Assembly (NCBI RefSeq): GCF_005406205.1
Contig: NZ_NXLZ01000001.1
Coordinates: forward strand, 1 to 64,000
Direction of reading: 5' to 3'
DNA: 64,000 bases
DNA from: Campylobacter estrildidarum
Lineage (GTDB): Bacteria > Campylobacterota > Campylobacteria > Campylobacterales > Campylobacteraceae
The translations under genes and the position numbers were made by a program. This document shows positions 55,652 to 64,000 of this stretch, in pieces. Each line of letters starts with the position of its first letter. Position 1 is the stretch's first letter. The notes below the pieces were generated by a model. That model did no database searches. It was not told the origin of the DNA and worked only from the letters and a program-made list of their open reading frames with translations.

Positions 55652-56953
55652 ATGAGTATCTTCAGTATCAATGATAACTCAAACTATGGCTCTATACTTT
55701 CACAAGCAAAAGCTAATAAAGAAAGTAAAGAAAATTCAAAAATAAATTTTGCCAATGCTTTCTTAAAACAAAATGCTACTAAATTAAATGATATAGAAAA
55801 TAAAAATTCACAAACTTTAATAAGAAGTGAAGTATTAAATTCTACTAACAATAATAATATCAATAAAAACTATTACACTAAAACAAATTCTCCTAATTAT
55901 GATATATCTAGTGAATTTAAAAACTCTATTTATACTTTAAAATTCAAACAAGCAGATATAAGTAATAATACTTCTACCAATACAGCCTATGGTTATAGTG
56001 TAGATAAAGATGGTTATATGGGAGAAGACTTTAATGAAGCTGCAGGATTGCCAAAAGATTTTAAGATACACAAATCTACTTTAGATGAGATAGAGAGGGT
56101 AGCTGAAAATAACTTTTATAATGCAAAAATAAAAGAATATCTAGGTGTGGATAAATATTATGATAATATAGATATGGCAAATACTATTAAACAATACTAT
56201 AATCAATTTAATCAAATTATAAATCATACTTTTAACGATACCAATAAAACAAGTTTTAGTGAAGCAGATTTAAATAGTTTACCTAAAGGTGTAAGTTATT
56301 CTAGTAATGACAAAACCATAGGTGTTATGCCAAAAAATTATGATAAATTGCAAATTACAAATTATTACAACACCCAAGAGCAATACGATGAAATGGAACA
56401 ATTGGGAACGATTGCAAGTATCAATACAGGATTGCAGCCATTAAATTTTACTCCTCAAAGTATGCAAACTCAAAATTTAGATCAAGACAGTGCAAGAGAT
56501 ACTTTTAATCCTGATATGTCATTTTATCCAAAAAATGAAGATGGAACTTATACTAAAGAAAATTTATTTATGAGTTTTTTAAAATCTACAGGTGTGCCAC
56601 TAAGAGAAGATAGTGCTACTTTAAATCCTAGAATAGAAAGTTATCAAGCAACTATGGCTAAAGAAAGCTTTGATGGATCATTAGCTTCCTTAGATGACAT
56701 CATGACAGGTAAGGTTGATTTTGCAAGTTTATTAAAAGGCTATGCACAAGATGGTTGGTTTGACGCAGATATTTATGCAATGAAAAAAGGAATTAAATGG
56801 CAAAATCACATAGGTTATGGTGGAGCTTGGTTTGATAATCAGTTTAATCAAGCAAAAGCTAACGGCTGGAAAGCAAGTAGTGAAAGTATCAATTCTTATG
56901 TTGGATCTATAATGGATAGATTAAATAATCTCATAGGACAAACTAGGGTTTAA
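55652..56953 (+). CDS. Unrecognised Asn-rich protein under sigma-54 control
   Basis: This 433-residue soluble protein has no Sec signal, lipobox or membrane segment. Its N-terminus (MSIFSINDNSNYGSILSQAK) and first 110 residues are Asn/Ser/Thr-rich and look disordered, like substrates of flagellar export. A more conserved-looking block starts near residue 112 (AYGYSVDKDGYMGEDFNEAA) and runs AGLPKDFKIHKSTLDEIE; I have a vague memory of this block in other Campylobacter proteins but cannot name them. The C-terminal part is Trp/Gly-rich (GYGGAWFDNQFNQ). The sigma-54 promoter ties it to flagellar gene expression. AAAGGAAT precedes the ATG. Secretion through the flagellum is inference only. It overlaps the convergent methyltransferase gene by 4 bases. 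Confidence 0.75.
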   Translation: MSIFSINDNSNYGSILSQAKANKESKENSKINFANAFLKQNATKLNDIENKNSQTLIRSEVLNSTNNNNINKNYYTKTNSPNYDISSEFKNSIYTLKFKQADISNNTSTNTAYGYSVDKDGYMGEDFNEAAGLPKDFKIHKSTLDEIERVAENNFYNAKIKEYLGVDKYYDNIDMANTIKQYYNQFNQIINHTFNDTNKTSFSEADLNSLPKGVSYSSNDKTIGVMPKNYDKLQITNYYNTQEQYDEMEQLGTIASINTGLQPLNFTPQSMQTQNLDQDSARDTFNPDMSFYPKNEDGTYTKENLFMSFLKSTGVPLREDSATLNPRIESYQATMAKESFDGSLASLDDIMTGKVDFASLLKGYAQDGWFDADIYAMKKGIKWQNHIGYGGAWFDNQFNQAKANGWKASSESINSYVGSIMDRLNNLIGQTRV

Positions 56954-57828
56954 GATAATTTTCTAAGTTTAGCTATAAAAAATCCATCATAATCTGAATT
57001 TGGAATAATTCTCTTGCATTTTGAAATTTCTTTAAAAGACTCACTTTGCGCATCTTTTGCTATAACATGCTCTAAATTGATATCTAAAATTTCAAGTTTA
57101 AATTCGCTTTTTAAGGCATTTTCTATGACTTCTTCATTTTCTTCTTCGGTAAATGTACATGTGCTATAAACAAGCTCTCCACCTACTTTTAAAGCCTTTA
57201 ATGCAGAATGCAAGAGCTTTTTTTGCGTTTTAGCTATATTTTTTATTTCTTTATAACTTTTTTCTAAATCAAAACCCATTTTTGCAAAAGTCGAACACGG
57301 GGCATCAAGTAAGATTTTATCAAATTTTAAAGGGCATAATTTTCCTATTGTTTTACCATCTTTCATAAAGCATTTTGCATTTACTCCATAATTTTGAAGA
57401 TTTTTTTGCAAAACAAAAAAACGATCCTTGCTGATTTCATTACAAGCTAAATAACCTGTATTTTGCATAAAATTAGCTAGATTAATGCTTTTGCCACCTG
57501 GAGTGGCACACATATCTAAAACACTTTCTCCCGCTTTTACGTCCAAATTTAAAGCACATAAATAAGAAGAATAATTTTGTATGTAAAATTTAAATTCATT
57601 AAAAGCTTTCATAGAACTTAAAATATTTTTATCTTCAGCTTTAAATAAATAACAATATTGATTGATTTTTTTCCATTCTAAACGAGCATTAAAAAAATCA
57701 TTTTCTAATTCTTTAGCATTACATCTTAAAGAATTTAAAAAGACGCAAATATTTTTTTTCTTTTCAAAAGAATTTAAAATTTGTGCAAATTCTTTTTCCG
57801 TGTAAAGTGCCTTGATCTTAGAGAGCAA
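56950..57828 (-). CDS. NOL1/NOP2/Sun-family RNA (cytosine-5) methyltransferase
   Basis: This family methylates C5 of cytosine in rRNA or tRNA. The 292-residue protein has the SAM-binding [16 protein letters not shown] (about residues 103-118), the PC motif [13 protein letters not shown] and the catalytic-Cys region [16 protein letters not shown]. The order matches RsmB/RsmF-type enzymes, but the NusB-like N-domain of RsmB is absent, so the target base is uncertain. It overlaps ruvX by 11 bases. By position it is Cj0636. Confidence 0.9.
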   Translation of the reverse strand: MLSKIKALYTEKEFAQILNSFEKKKNICVFLNSLRCNAKELENDFFNARLEWKKINQYCYLFKAEDKNILSSMKAFNEFKFYIQNYSSYLCALNLDVKAGESVLDMCATPGGKSINLANFMQNTGYLACNEISKDRFFVLQKNLQNYGVNAKCFMKDGKTIGKLCPLKFDKILLDAPCSTFAKMGFDLEKSYKEIKNIAKTQKKLLHSALKALKVGGELVYSTCTFTEEENEEVIENALKSEFKLEILDINLEHVIAKDAQSESFKEISKCKRIIPNSDYDGFFIAKLRKLS

Positions 57829-58198
57829 AATAATCCCTTATCATAATAAAAGCGGCTAAAGAGTCTAATTTTCCATCTTTTTTTCGAGTATTTACTCTTT
57901 GAAATTTTAAAGCCTCTTTGCTTGTGCCGCTTTCATCAACATAGATCACTTCCTTTTTAAATTCAAGTAAAGAAACAAAATGTTCAATACGTCTTTGCAT
58001 TTCTTCTTCGCTTGAGCCCCCTTTTGGAATACCCACAATCAATAAAGAAATATTATATTCTTGTAATATTTTTTTTATTTCTGCAGCGGCTTGATTGCGA
58101 TTTTTTCTTAATACAGCGTCAAGCGGAAGTGCTATTTTATCGATACAAAGTGCCACTCCAATACGCTTTAAACCCACATCTAATGCCAATGCTCTCAT
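57818..58198 (-). CDS. ruvX: YqgF/RuvX-family nuclease
   Basis: YqgF proteins are RNase H-fold nucleases; E. coli YqgF matures the 5' end of 16S rRNA. The 126-residue protein has [13 protein letters not shown] (about residues 4-16), [20 protein letters not shown] and DESGTSKEA, with the acidic active-site residues in place. The start is the ATG at 58198, overlapping the dprA stop (ATGA); an upstream alternative would lie inside dprA. By position it is Cj0635. Confidence 0.93.
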   Translation of the reverse strand: MRALALDVGLKRIGVALCIDKIALPLDAVLRKNRNQAAAEIKKILQEYNISLLIVGIPKGGSSEEEMQRRIEHFVSLLEFKKEVIYVDESGTSKEALKFQRVNTRKKDGKLDSLAAFIMIRDYFAL

Positions 58199-58971
58199 TT
58201 TAAAACTCTTATCCATAAACCCTCGATAGAAATTTTACCCTCAAGTTCATATTCATAGACTTTTTCACCATAAAGTGCTAAAGCCTCATCGACGCTGACA
58301 CCTTTTTTACAAAAATCCAAAAATTCATCTTGTTTATCTTCATAAACTTTCGCAAACTGGCCAACAAATTCTTTGAAATCATAAATTAACTCCGCTTTTT
58401 TTTCTTTTAAAAGAAAATTCGTCCCTGTACTTTCACCAATCCTATGTGGTAAAACATATAAAGGTTTATTTAATTCTATAGCAAGTTTTGCACTTTGCAT
58501 AGAGCCACTATTAACATCGGCTTGTGCAACTACCACAGCTTCACTTAAGGCAATAATCAAACGATTTCTAAGTAAAAAATCATACTTTTTAGGAATATAA
58601 TTTTCTTCATATTCACTCAAAGCCAAGGCTTCTTGATATATTTGCTTGATAATTTTTTCATTTGTTTTAGGGTAAATTTGGTTTAAACCATTTGCAAAAA
58701 TTCCTATCGTATAAGGCATAGCAGCGATACTTGCGCTGATATCAACCCCCAAAGCTCCTCCACTAACTACACAAATTCCTGAATTTTTAAGCATATTTGC
58801 CAAAGAAAAAACACAATTTTTCGTATAAACACTCATGCGCCTTGAACCAATAATTGCAATTTTACGCTTCTTTAAAAGCTCTAAATTTCCTTTATAGTAG
58901 AGTTTTTTTGGAGGTTTTTTTAAATCTTTAAAAAATTCTAGAAATTCATCACTTAAAATTTTACTTTCCAT
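58195..58971 (-). CDS. dprA: DNA-processing protein DprA
   Basis: DprA protects incoming single-stranded DNA during transformation and loads RecA. The 258-residue protein has the Rossmann-like core: [15 protein letters not shown] (about residues 32-46), [17 protein letters not shown] and the C-terminal winged-helix remnant ([15 protein letters not shown]). It is shorter than the E. coli protein (374) because the N-terminal SAM domain is missing, which is common. C. jejuni is naturally competent and dprA mutants are impaired. It overlaps the YibQ-like gene by 11 bases and ruvX by 4. Confidence 0.93.
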   Translation of the reverse strand: MESKILSDEFLEFFKDLKKPPKKLYYKGNLELLKKRKIAIIGSRRMSVYTKNCVFSLANMLKNSGICVVSGGALGVDISASIAAMPYTIGIFANGLNQIYPKTNEKIIKQIYQEALALSEYEENYIPKKYDFLLRNRLIIALSEAVVVAQADVNSGSMQSAKLAIELNKPLYVLPHRIGESTGTNFLLKEKKAELIYDFKEFVGQFAKVYEDKQDEFLDFCKKGVSVDEALALYGEKVYEYELEGKISIEGLWIRVLK

Positions 58972-60103
58972 AAATTTCGCTCAAATAAACCAGCTCTACT
59001 TTACTAAGTAATTCTTTACTTTCTTTTAAAGCCTTAAAAGTGTTTTTTCTTGGGTGACCAATGGCAATAGCAAATCCTTTTTTCTGTGCTAATCTCACAG
59101 CACTTGCAAGTTGTTTTTTAATATAGGCTACATTATCTTGATTATCTAAAAATACATCTCTTTGTATATAAACCATATTCATTTCTTTAGAAACTTTTAA
59201 TGCCTTGGAATTACCTATGGTTTTGGAATCTACAAAAAGTAAATTTTGACTTTTTAAAGCTTCATAAAGCTTTCTCATAGCATTTTCATTACTTGTAAAT
59301 AAACTTCCTGTGTGATTATTGATAAATTTTAGATTTTTAAAATCTTTTTTAATTTGTTTAATCTTTTTATAAATCCTTTCCTTGTTATCATTTGGATTTA
59401 AAGTATCAAGTTCTGGTTGATTATAATGAATGGCTGCTAAAGGTAAATGCACCATATAAAAATTAAAACTAGAGGCTAATTTTGGAGTATTTGGATGGTT
59501 TTTATCGGGCGGAAAAAAAGAAGGATTGAGTTTTAAATTTACAGCCTTTAAACCTTTTGCCTGACTTGCACTTGCCATATCATCAATAATAATAGCAAGT
59601 TTTGGCTTCTTATTTATTTTTTCTTTTTGAATTGGATTAGAGATGATCAAGTTTTTATTAGAGCTTAAATTTGCATCATAGCTTAGGTTTAAGTCATTTA
59701 AACTTGTGTTTTGCTCTGTAGTAATGTTTTGCTCTGTAATACTTGTATTTTGTTCTGTAATATTTTTATCTTGAAAGCTTAAATTTGCATCAACAATCTG
59801 TGCTTTTTGTTCTAAAATGCTTAAGGAATGGTTATTATCTTTATGATACTCAGTAATTTCATTATTATCTTGAATATAGGAATAATTAAAAACGTTTGCT
59901 TCGTCTTGTTTATTATCAGTATTATTATCATAAAATAAAATAGAATTATCTTGTTTTTTTTGCTCTGTTGTAGTTGTATTTATTTTCATGGTATTAGAAT
60001 TTTGATATTTGATTAAAATTCCCAAAGCTAACGCTACACACAATAAAAAAAGGATAACAATAATTAAAATTTTTTGAATTTGAACTAATTTTTTCTTTGA
60101 CAA
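58961..60103 (-). CDS. YibQ-like divergent polysaccharide deacetylase
   Basis: This 380-residue protein has one N-terminal membrane helix (about residues 10-32), an Asn/Gln-rich linker with TEQN repeats (about residues 100-145) and a C-terminal domain. That domain carries KLAIIIDDMASASQAKGL, FYMVHLPLAAIHYNQPE and FINNHTGSLFTSNENAM, the pattern of the divergent polysaccharide deacetylase family (YibQ, DUF610). Family members are periplasmic; a deacetylase activity has not been shown for most. By position it is Cj0633. Between it and rnr lie 187 AT-rich bases; ilvC, which I recall there in NCTC 11168, is absent. Confidence 0.85.
   Translation of the reverse strand: MSKKKLVQIQKILIIVILFLLCVALALGILIKYQNSNTMKINTTTTEQKKQDNSILFYDNNTDNKQDEANVFNYSYIQDNNEITEYHKDNNHSLSILEQKAQIVDANLSFQDKNITEQNTSITEQNITTEQNTSLNDLNLSYDANLSSNKNLIISNPIQKEKINKKPKLAIIIDDMASASQAKGLKAVNLKLNPSFFPPDKNHPNTPKLASSFNFYMVHLPLAAIHYNQPELDTLNPNDNKERIYKKIKQIKKDFKNLKFINNHTGSLFTSNENAMRKLYEALKSQNLLFVDSKTIGNSKALKVSKEMNMVYIQRDVFLDNQDNVAYIKKQLASAVRLAQKKGFAIAIGHPRKNTFKALKESKELLSKVELVYLSEIYGK
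59704..59764 (-). repeat. Short imperfect repeats encoding TEQN units
   Basis: Three near copies of a 12-base unit coding TEQN occur within about 60 bases of the linker of the YibQ-like gene, separated by codons for Thr, Ser and Ile. Third positions differ (CAAAAT and CAAAAC), so the array is old enough to have diverged or is held by selection. Such arrays can expand or contract by slippage. Confidence 0.6.
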
Positions 60104-60256
60104 AATATTTTCTTATATTGATAATAAAAATTTAAAATAAATTAGATATTGTAAAAATTTTATACATACATTCTACCTCTTAAAAACAAAAAAATCAAAA
60201 GCATAATATTATAACAATTAAAGTATAAATTTCATATTTTTTTTATAAACTTTATG

Positions 60257-60262
60257 TAAAAT
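60257..60262 (+). promoter_or_regulatory. Possible extended -10 for rnr
   Basis: TATGTAAAAT places a TAAAAT with an upstream TG about 30 bases before the rnr ATG. There is no clear ribosome site before the ATG. Confidence 0.4.
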
Positions 60263-60290
60263 TTCTTAAAAATTTACAAAAGCATAATCA

Positions 60291-62228
60291 ATGAAAGAAT
60301 TTTTAAATAGCTTAAATTACGGCATTAGCATCAATCAAATTAATAATGAATTTAAGCAAACTATAAGAGAACTTTTAGCGAACCAAATCATAAAAGAATA
60401 TAAAAACAAATTTTATTTAAATAATGGTTTTACCTTTGGAATTCTCGATATTTCAAGCAAAGGAACAGGATTTTTAGAGTGTTTTGATGAGAACTTTAAA
60501 AAAGATTTGCTCATTGAGAATAAGAATTTAAAAGGAGCTAATTATAAAGATATCGTTGCTGTTAAGCTTTTACCTATAAAGAAAAAACGACCTAGTGCTA
60601 AGGTTGTTTTGGTTTTAAAACGAGCCAATGAAACCTCACTAGTAATCACTAAAAAATACGGCGAAGCAGTGCTTGGAATGAATATTAAAACCGGATTAAG
60701 TACCGCCTTAAAAGCCTCTCAAAAATCTTTAAAGGTCTTACCTTTAGGAACAATATTAAAAATAGAAAACGAAAATAATAATATTATAGAAGTTTTAGGA
60801 CACATTGATGATGAAAAGATCGATGAAAAAATTTCTCTCGCGCTTTTTAATAAAAATAATGAATTTAGCGATACTTGTATTAAAGAAGCTTTAGCAAATG
60901 GCGATAGTGTTGATGCGAGTATGTATGAAAACCGCATCGATCTAAGAACTTTGCCATTTTGCACCATAGATCCTATACACGCAAAAGACTTTGATGATGC
61001 AATCTATTTTGACACACAAAAACGAGAAATTTACGTAGCTATTGCAGATGTTAGTGAATATGTTTATGCTTATAGTGCTATTGATAAAGAAGCTAGAAAT
61101 CGTGGATTTTCGATATACTTTCCACATATTGCTATTCCAATGCTTCCTCGTGCTTTGAGTGAAAATATTTGCTCTTTAAAACCTTATGAAGATCGTTTAG
61201 TATATTGTTTTAAAATTACATTAAATAACGAATATGAAGTTATTAAAGAAGAACTTTTTGAAGGAATTATTAATTCAAAACGTCGCTTTAATTATGATGA
61301 AGTGGATGAAATTTTATCAAAAAAACCGGATCTAAAAGAACATAACTGGCTTTACGAACTTTTTAAAATCACTCAAATTTTACGCAAAAAACGACTTAAA
61401 AACGCTTTTGAATTTCGAACAGAAGAACTAAGAATGACTTTAGATCAAAACTTAAGCCTAAAAAACACCCTTTTTGAAAAAGATACACCTTCGCATAATT
61501 TAATAGAAGATTGTATGCTTTTAGCTAATAAAGCTGCTGCAAAACTTTTAGGAGATATTGGAATCTTTAGAAATCACTTGAGTGCAGATATAAGAAAAAT
61601 TAATAGACTTCTCAATGAATTAATCGAACTTGGAATCGATATCAAATTTAACTCCAATCTTCCTAATCTTATACGCGACATTCAAGTTTTAGCCGATGAG
61701 CTTAACTTAAGAGCAGAAGTGGATAAGCTTATAATCAAAGCGCAAAAAAAAGCTGAGTATTCAAGTGAAAATCAAGGTCATTTTGGTTTAGGGTTTGATA
61801 AATATTCACATTTTACTAGCCCAATTAGAAGATACTCTGATCTTATTTTACACCGCTTGTTAAAAGCCAAACAAAAAAAAGATGAAAGACTATTTAACTA
61901 TTTGCTTTTAAATATACAAAGCACTTGCGAAAATTTAAGCATACTTGAAAGAGAGGCCGATAAGGTTGCTTTTGATTTTATGGATAGAAAATTTGCAAGA
62001 TGGGCTGCTAAAAATATAGGAAAGCACTTTAAAGCTTTAATCACGCAAAATGATGGAATTTGTATTGCTAAACTTGATGATGAAATAAAAGGAGCTGATA
62101 TTATCCTTTATGACACACACGCGAGTTTATTACAAAGAGTAGAAATTCAGATCATAGAAGTAGATATCATTATGGCTAAAATTTATGCTAAAATCACTAA
62201 AAATTTAACCGAACTTGAGGCAAAGTAA
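60291..62228 (+). CDS. rnr: Ribonuclease R (RNB-family exoribonuclease)
   Basis: RNase R degrades structured RNA from the 3' end. The 645-residue protein has cold-shock-like N-domains (about residues 60-190) and the RNB catalytic domain. The metal-binding Asp cluster is TIDPIHAKDFDDAIYFD (about residues 222-238); HIAIPMLPRALSENICSL and HFTSPIRRYSDLILHRLL follow. The C-terminal S1 region is short. It is smaller than E. coli RNase R (813), as is usual in this group, where it is the only RNB enzyme I would expect. It overlaps holA by 1 base. Confidence 0.95.
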   Translation: MKEFLNSLNYGISINQINNEFKQTIRELLANQIIKEYKNKFYLNNGFTFGILDISSKGTGFLECFDENFKKDLLIENKNLKGANYKDIVAVKLLPIKKKRPSAKVVLVLKRANETSLVITKKYGEAVLGMNIKTGLSTALKASQKSLKVLPLGTILKIENENNNIIEVLGHIDDEKIDEKISLALFNKNNEFSDTCIKEALANGDSVDASMYENRIDLRTLPFCTIDPIHAKDFDDAIYFDTQKREIYVAIADVSEYVYAYSAIDKEARNRGFSIYFPHIAIPMLPRALSENICSLKPYEDRLVYCFKITLNNEYEVIKEELFEGIINSKRRFNYDEVDEILSKKPDLKEHNWLYELFKITQILRKKRLKNAFEFRTEELRMTLDQNLSLKNTLFEKDTPSHNLIEDCMLLANKAAAKLLGDIGIFRNHLSADIRKINRLLNELIELGIDIKFNSNLPNLIRDIQVLADELNLRAEVDKLIIKAQKKAEYSSENQGHFGLGFDKYSHFTSPIRRYSDLILHRLLKAKQKKDERLFNYLLLNIQSTCENLSILEREADKVAFDFMDRKFARWAAKNIGKHFKALITQNDGICIAKLDDEIKGADIILYDTHASLLQRVEIQIIEVDIIMAKIYAKITKNLTELEAK

Positions 62229-63193
62229 TGTATAGAAAAGATTTGCAAATACTGCTTTCAAAAAATAATTTCCCGAATTTTTTCTTTCTCTATGGGGCTG
62301 ATAATTTTCAAAGCGAATTGTATGCAAATTTTATAAAGCAAAAATACAATTGTGATGAAAATTTAAAATTGTTTTTTGAAGAATACAATTTTACTAGAGC
62401 AAGTGATTTTTTAAGCGGAGGATCGCTTTTTAGCGAAAAAAAACTTTTAGAAATTAAAACAAATAAAAAAATTCCTACAAAAGAACTCAAAATTTTAGTT
62501 GAACTTTGTAAAAATAATCAAGATAATTTTTTATTATTGGAATTTTATGATGAAATTTCAAAACAAAGCGATATAGAAAAAATTTTTGAAAACAATTTTG
62601 CACGCTTTTTTAAACCAAACAATACAAAAGAAGGGATTGAACTTTTAGCTATGAAAGCAAAAGAGCTAAATATAGAAATCACGCAAAATGCATTATACAC
62701 CTTGTTTTCAACTTTTGATGAAAATTTATATCTAGCAGCAAGCGAGCTAAACAAATTTATAGGTTTAAAAATCAACGAAAAAGATATAGAACAATACTGC
62801 TATAGTTTAAATTCTGGAAATTTTGAAAGCTTTTTTGAAAAAATTATAAAAAGAATCAATTTTCAAAATGAACTTGAAAGAATTTTAGAAAATTACAATG
62901 AAATCGCATTACTTAATTACCTAAGTGCTACTTTTTATCGTCTTTTTAAAATTGCTATTTACGCTAAAATCAACGGCAAAATTGATTTTAAAGAACTCTT
63001 AGGTTATACCCCTCCTCCTATTATAGGTCAAAACTTAAGCCAACAAGCTTTTAGTCTAAAAATCGAACAATATAAAGAAATTTTTAATCTCTTACTCAAA
63101 AGTGAATATGAATTAAAAACAAATTCTAAATTGGTTAAAAAAGAATTTTTAATCTCAAGTTTGTTAGAACTTGCAAGAATTTTAAAGACTTAA
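62228..63193 (+). CDS. holA: DNA polymerase III delta subunit HolA
   Basis: HolA opens the sliding clamp as part of the clamp loader. The 321-residue protein has the family's N-terminal Rossmann-like part (FFLYGADNFQSELYANFI, about residues 18-35), the helical middle domain and the C-terminal collar helices (NSKLVKKEFLISSLLELARI). Sequence conservation is low, but size and pattern fit. It is coupled to rnr (TAATG) and its stop abuts the stop of convergent hypA with no spacer. By position it is Cj0630c. Confidence 0.88.
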   Translation: MYRKDLQILLSKNNFPNFFFLYGADNFQSELYANFIKQKYNCDENLKLFFEEYNFTRASDFLSGGSLFSEKKLLEIKTNKKIPTKELKILVELCKNNQDNFLLLEFYDEISKQSDIEKIFENNFARFFKPNNTKEGIELLAMKAKELNIEITQNALYTLFSTFDENLYLAASELNKFIGLKINEKDIEQYCYSLNSGNFESFFEKIIKRINFQNELERILENYNEIALLNYLSATFYRLFKIAIYAKINGKIDFKELLGYTPPPIIGQNLSQQAFSLKIEQYKEIFNLLLKSEYELKTNSKLVKKEFLISSLLELARILKT

Positions 63194-63538
63194 TCACTCC
63201 ATAACAAGTCGCATCAGATGCAAATCTTCTCCTTGAATGATCTTATATTCTATACTTTCACAATATGGACATTTAAAAACATTTTCTTCTAAAATGCTAT
63301 TTTGATTGCATTTTAAACATAAAATTTCAAGCGGAGCAAACTCAATAAAAAGTTGCGCATTTTTGCAAAAAGGTGAATTTTCTCTAAAGGTTTCAAAACA
63401 GCGTTTAAAAAGATCAACTTCTATTCCACTTAAACGCCCTATTTTTACATAAATTTCTTGTATATTTTTAGCCTGATTGGCTAAAGCATTTTCTTCGCAA
63501 AGATCGATTAAAGATTCTACAATACTAAGTTCGTGCAT
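63194..63538 (-). CDS. hypA: Hydrogenase nickel-insertion protein HypA
   Basis: HypA, with HypB, delivers nickel to the [NiFe] hydrogenase, a main energy source for Campylobacter in the gut. The 114-residue protein starts MHELSIVESL; the N-terminal amine and His2 bind nickel. The structural zinc site is CLKC (74, 77) and CPYC (90, 93). The start is the ATG at 63538, sharing a base with the hypE stop (TGATG); a reading two codons longer from 63544 would displace the nickel-binding His from position 2 and is rejected. It is the last gene of the hyp operon. Confidence 0.95.
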   Translation of the reverse strand: MHELSIVESLIDLCEENALANQAKNIQEIYVKIGRLSGIEVDLFKRCFETFRENSPFCKNAQLFIEFAPLEILCLKCNQNSILEENVFKCPYCESIEYKIIQGEDLHLMRLVME

Positions 63539-64000
63539 CAACAAATTCTCGGCAAAAGCTCACCTTTTGGAGCCTCTAAAAAACGCTTTGCTCCAAAAGA
63601 ATTTTGTAAGATAACACGAGATTTTTTTTCTTCCAAAACTTCACCAATAATATTAGCATTTTTATTATATTTTCTTAAAATTTCTAAAGCTTTTTGTTCA
63701 TCTTCTTTTTCTACACAAAGTATAAAAGTTCCTTCATTTGCAAGTTCATATGCCTCGTAACCAAAAAGCTCGCAAAGTCCTAATACCTCATCTTGTATGA
63801 TGACTTTTTCCTCAAAAATTAAAAAATCATTTCCGCTTTGCTTTGCCCACTCATTTAAAACTGCACTCAAACCACCTCTAGTCGCATCACGCATAGCTAC
63901 AACTTTAATGTTTTTCTCCAAAAGCTCTAAAACTTCTTCACTTAAAGCCTTGCAATCGCTCTTAATATTAGCCTCTAAATGATTTCTTTTGATCAAAACA
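63538..64000 (-). CDS. hypE: Hydrogenase maturation protein HypE, C-terminal part
   Basis: HypE dehydrates the carbamoyl group received from HypF to make the cyanide ligand of [NiFe] hydrogenase. Only the last 153 or so codons are in the window; the frame runs open through the right edge (VLIKRNHLEANIK at the edge). The visible part has MRDATRGGLSAVLNEWA, typical of the PurM-like fold, and ends in PRIC, with the conserved C-terminal Cys that carries the thiocyanate. It is coupled to hypA. Confidence 0.93.
   Translation of the reverse strand, partial: VLIKRNHLEANIKSDCKALSEEVLELLEKNIKVVAMRDATRGGLSAVLNEWAKQSGNDFLIFEEKVIIQDEVLGLCELFGYEAYELANEGTFILCVEKEDEQKALEILRKYNKNANIIGEVLEEKKSRVILQNSFGAKRFLEAPKGELLPRIC

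Noticed and set aside
1..64000. CRISPR arrays, tRNA or rRNA genes, insertion sequences
   Set aside because: I saw no regularly spaced repeats, no tRNA-like cloverleaf, no rRNA sequence and no transposase.

Overview
The window is a low-G+C (roughly 30%), densely packed chromosomal segment of a thermotolerant Campylobacter, most likely Campylobacter jejuni or a very close relative. The evidence is the gene order. From memory, it follows the C. jejuni NCTC 11168 order from about Cj0698 (left) down to Cj0626 (right): flgG, ftsZ/ftsA, rsmH, ackA/pta, flgH, ispG, cipA, priA, uvrB, kdp, dcuB, rpoN, lptB, argG, hslVU, era, the mrdA to kdsC block, cbrR, recN, nadK, aspS, adk, ppa, msrA, dprA, rnr and hypA/hypE. 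I see no rRNA, tRNA, insertion sequence, prophage or CRISPR array.

Layout. 1-1500: two accessory genes, an exported protein with a double-glycine-like motif and a coupled partner, ending in a hairpin region. 1.5-7.3 kb: flagellar rod genes flgG2-flgG, then the division operon ppiD-like/ftsA/ftsZ. 7.4-14.4 kb: rsmH with an FtsL-like gene, the pta-ackA acetate pathway, flgH and ispG. 14.5-16.4 kb: a wrecked cipA-like gene, APS-kinase-like plus transferase, with a C9 tract. 16.4-21.3 kb: priA, a pseudopilin, two small genes and uvrB. 21.2-27.6 kb: the kdpFABC potassium pump, including an 25-residue KdpF, followed by a KdpD that lacks its histidine kinase. 27.7-32.0 kb: dcuB, rpoN, lptB, tsaE and an S4-domain gene. 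32.2-40.9 kb: argG, rplI, hslVU, era, a GspL/GspM-like pair with the first gene frameshifted, a ruined POT peptide transporter and an Xaa-Pro aminopeptidase. 41.1-51.9 kb: an envelope block (mrdA, mreD-like, engB, lptA, lptC, kdsC, rlpA, mltD, tatD, cbrR, recN, nadK). 52.0-57.0 kb: aspS, adk, ppa, msrA and an unrecognised 433-residue gene behind a sigma-54 promoter. 57.0-64.0 kb: an RNA methyltransferase, ruvX, dprA, a YibQ-like deacetylase, rnr, holA, hypA and the end of hypE.

How it works together. The window encodes sigma-54 (rpoN) and contains three near-identical sigma-54 promoters: one before flgG2-flgG, one before flgH and one before the unknown 433-residue gene, which places that gene in the flagellar regulon. 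LptB, LptA, LptC and KdsC all serve lipooligosaccharide synthesis and export. MrdA, the MreD-like protein, RlpA, MltD, FtsA, FtsZ and the FtsL-like protein serve wall growth and division. Genome decay is visible in cipA, the POT transporter, kdpD and the GspL-like gene. Compared with what I remember of NCTC 11168, three loci are missing from their expected places: the type IIG restriction gene Cj0690c, ilvC and capA.
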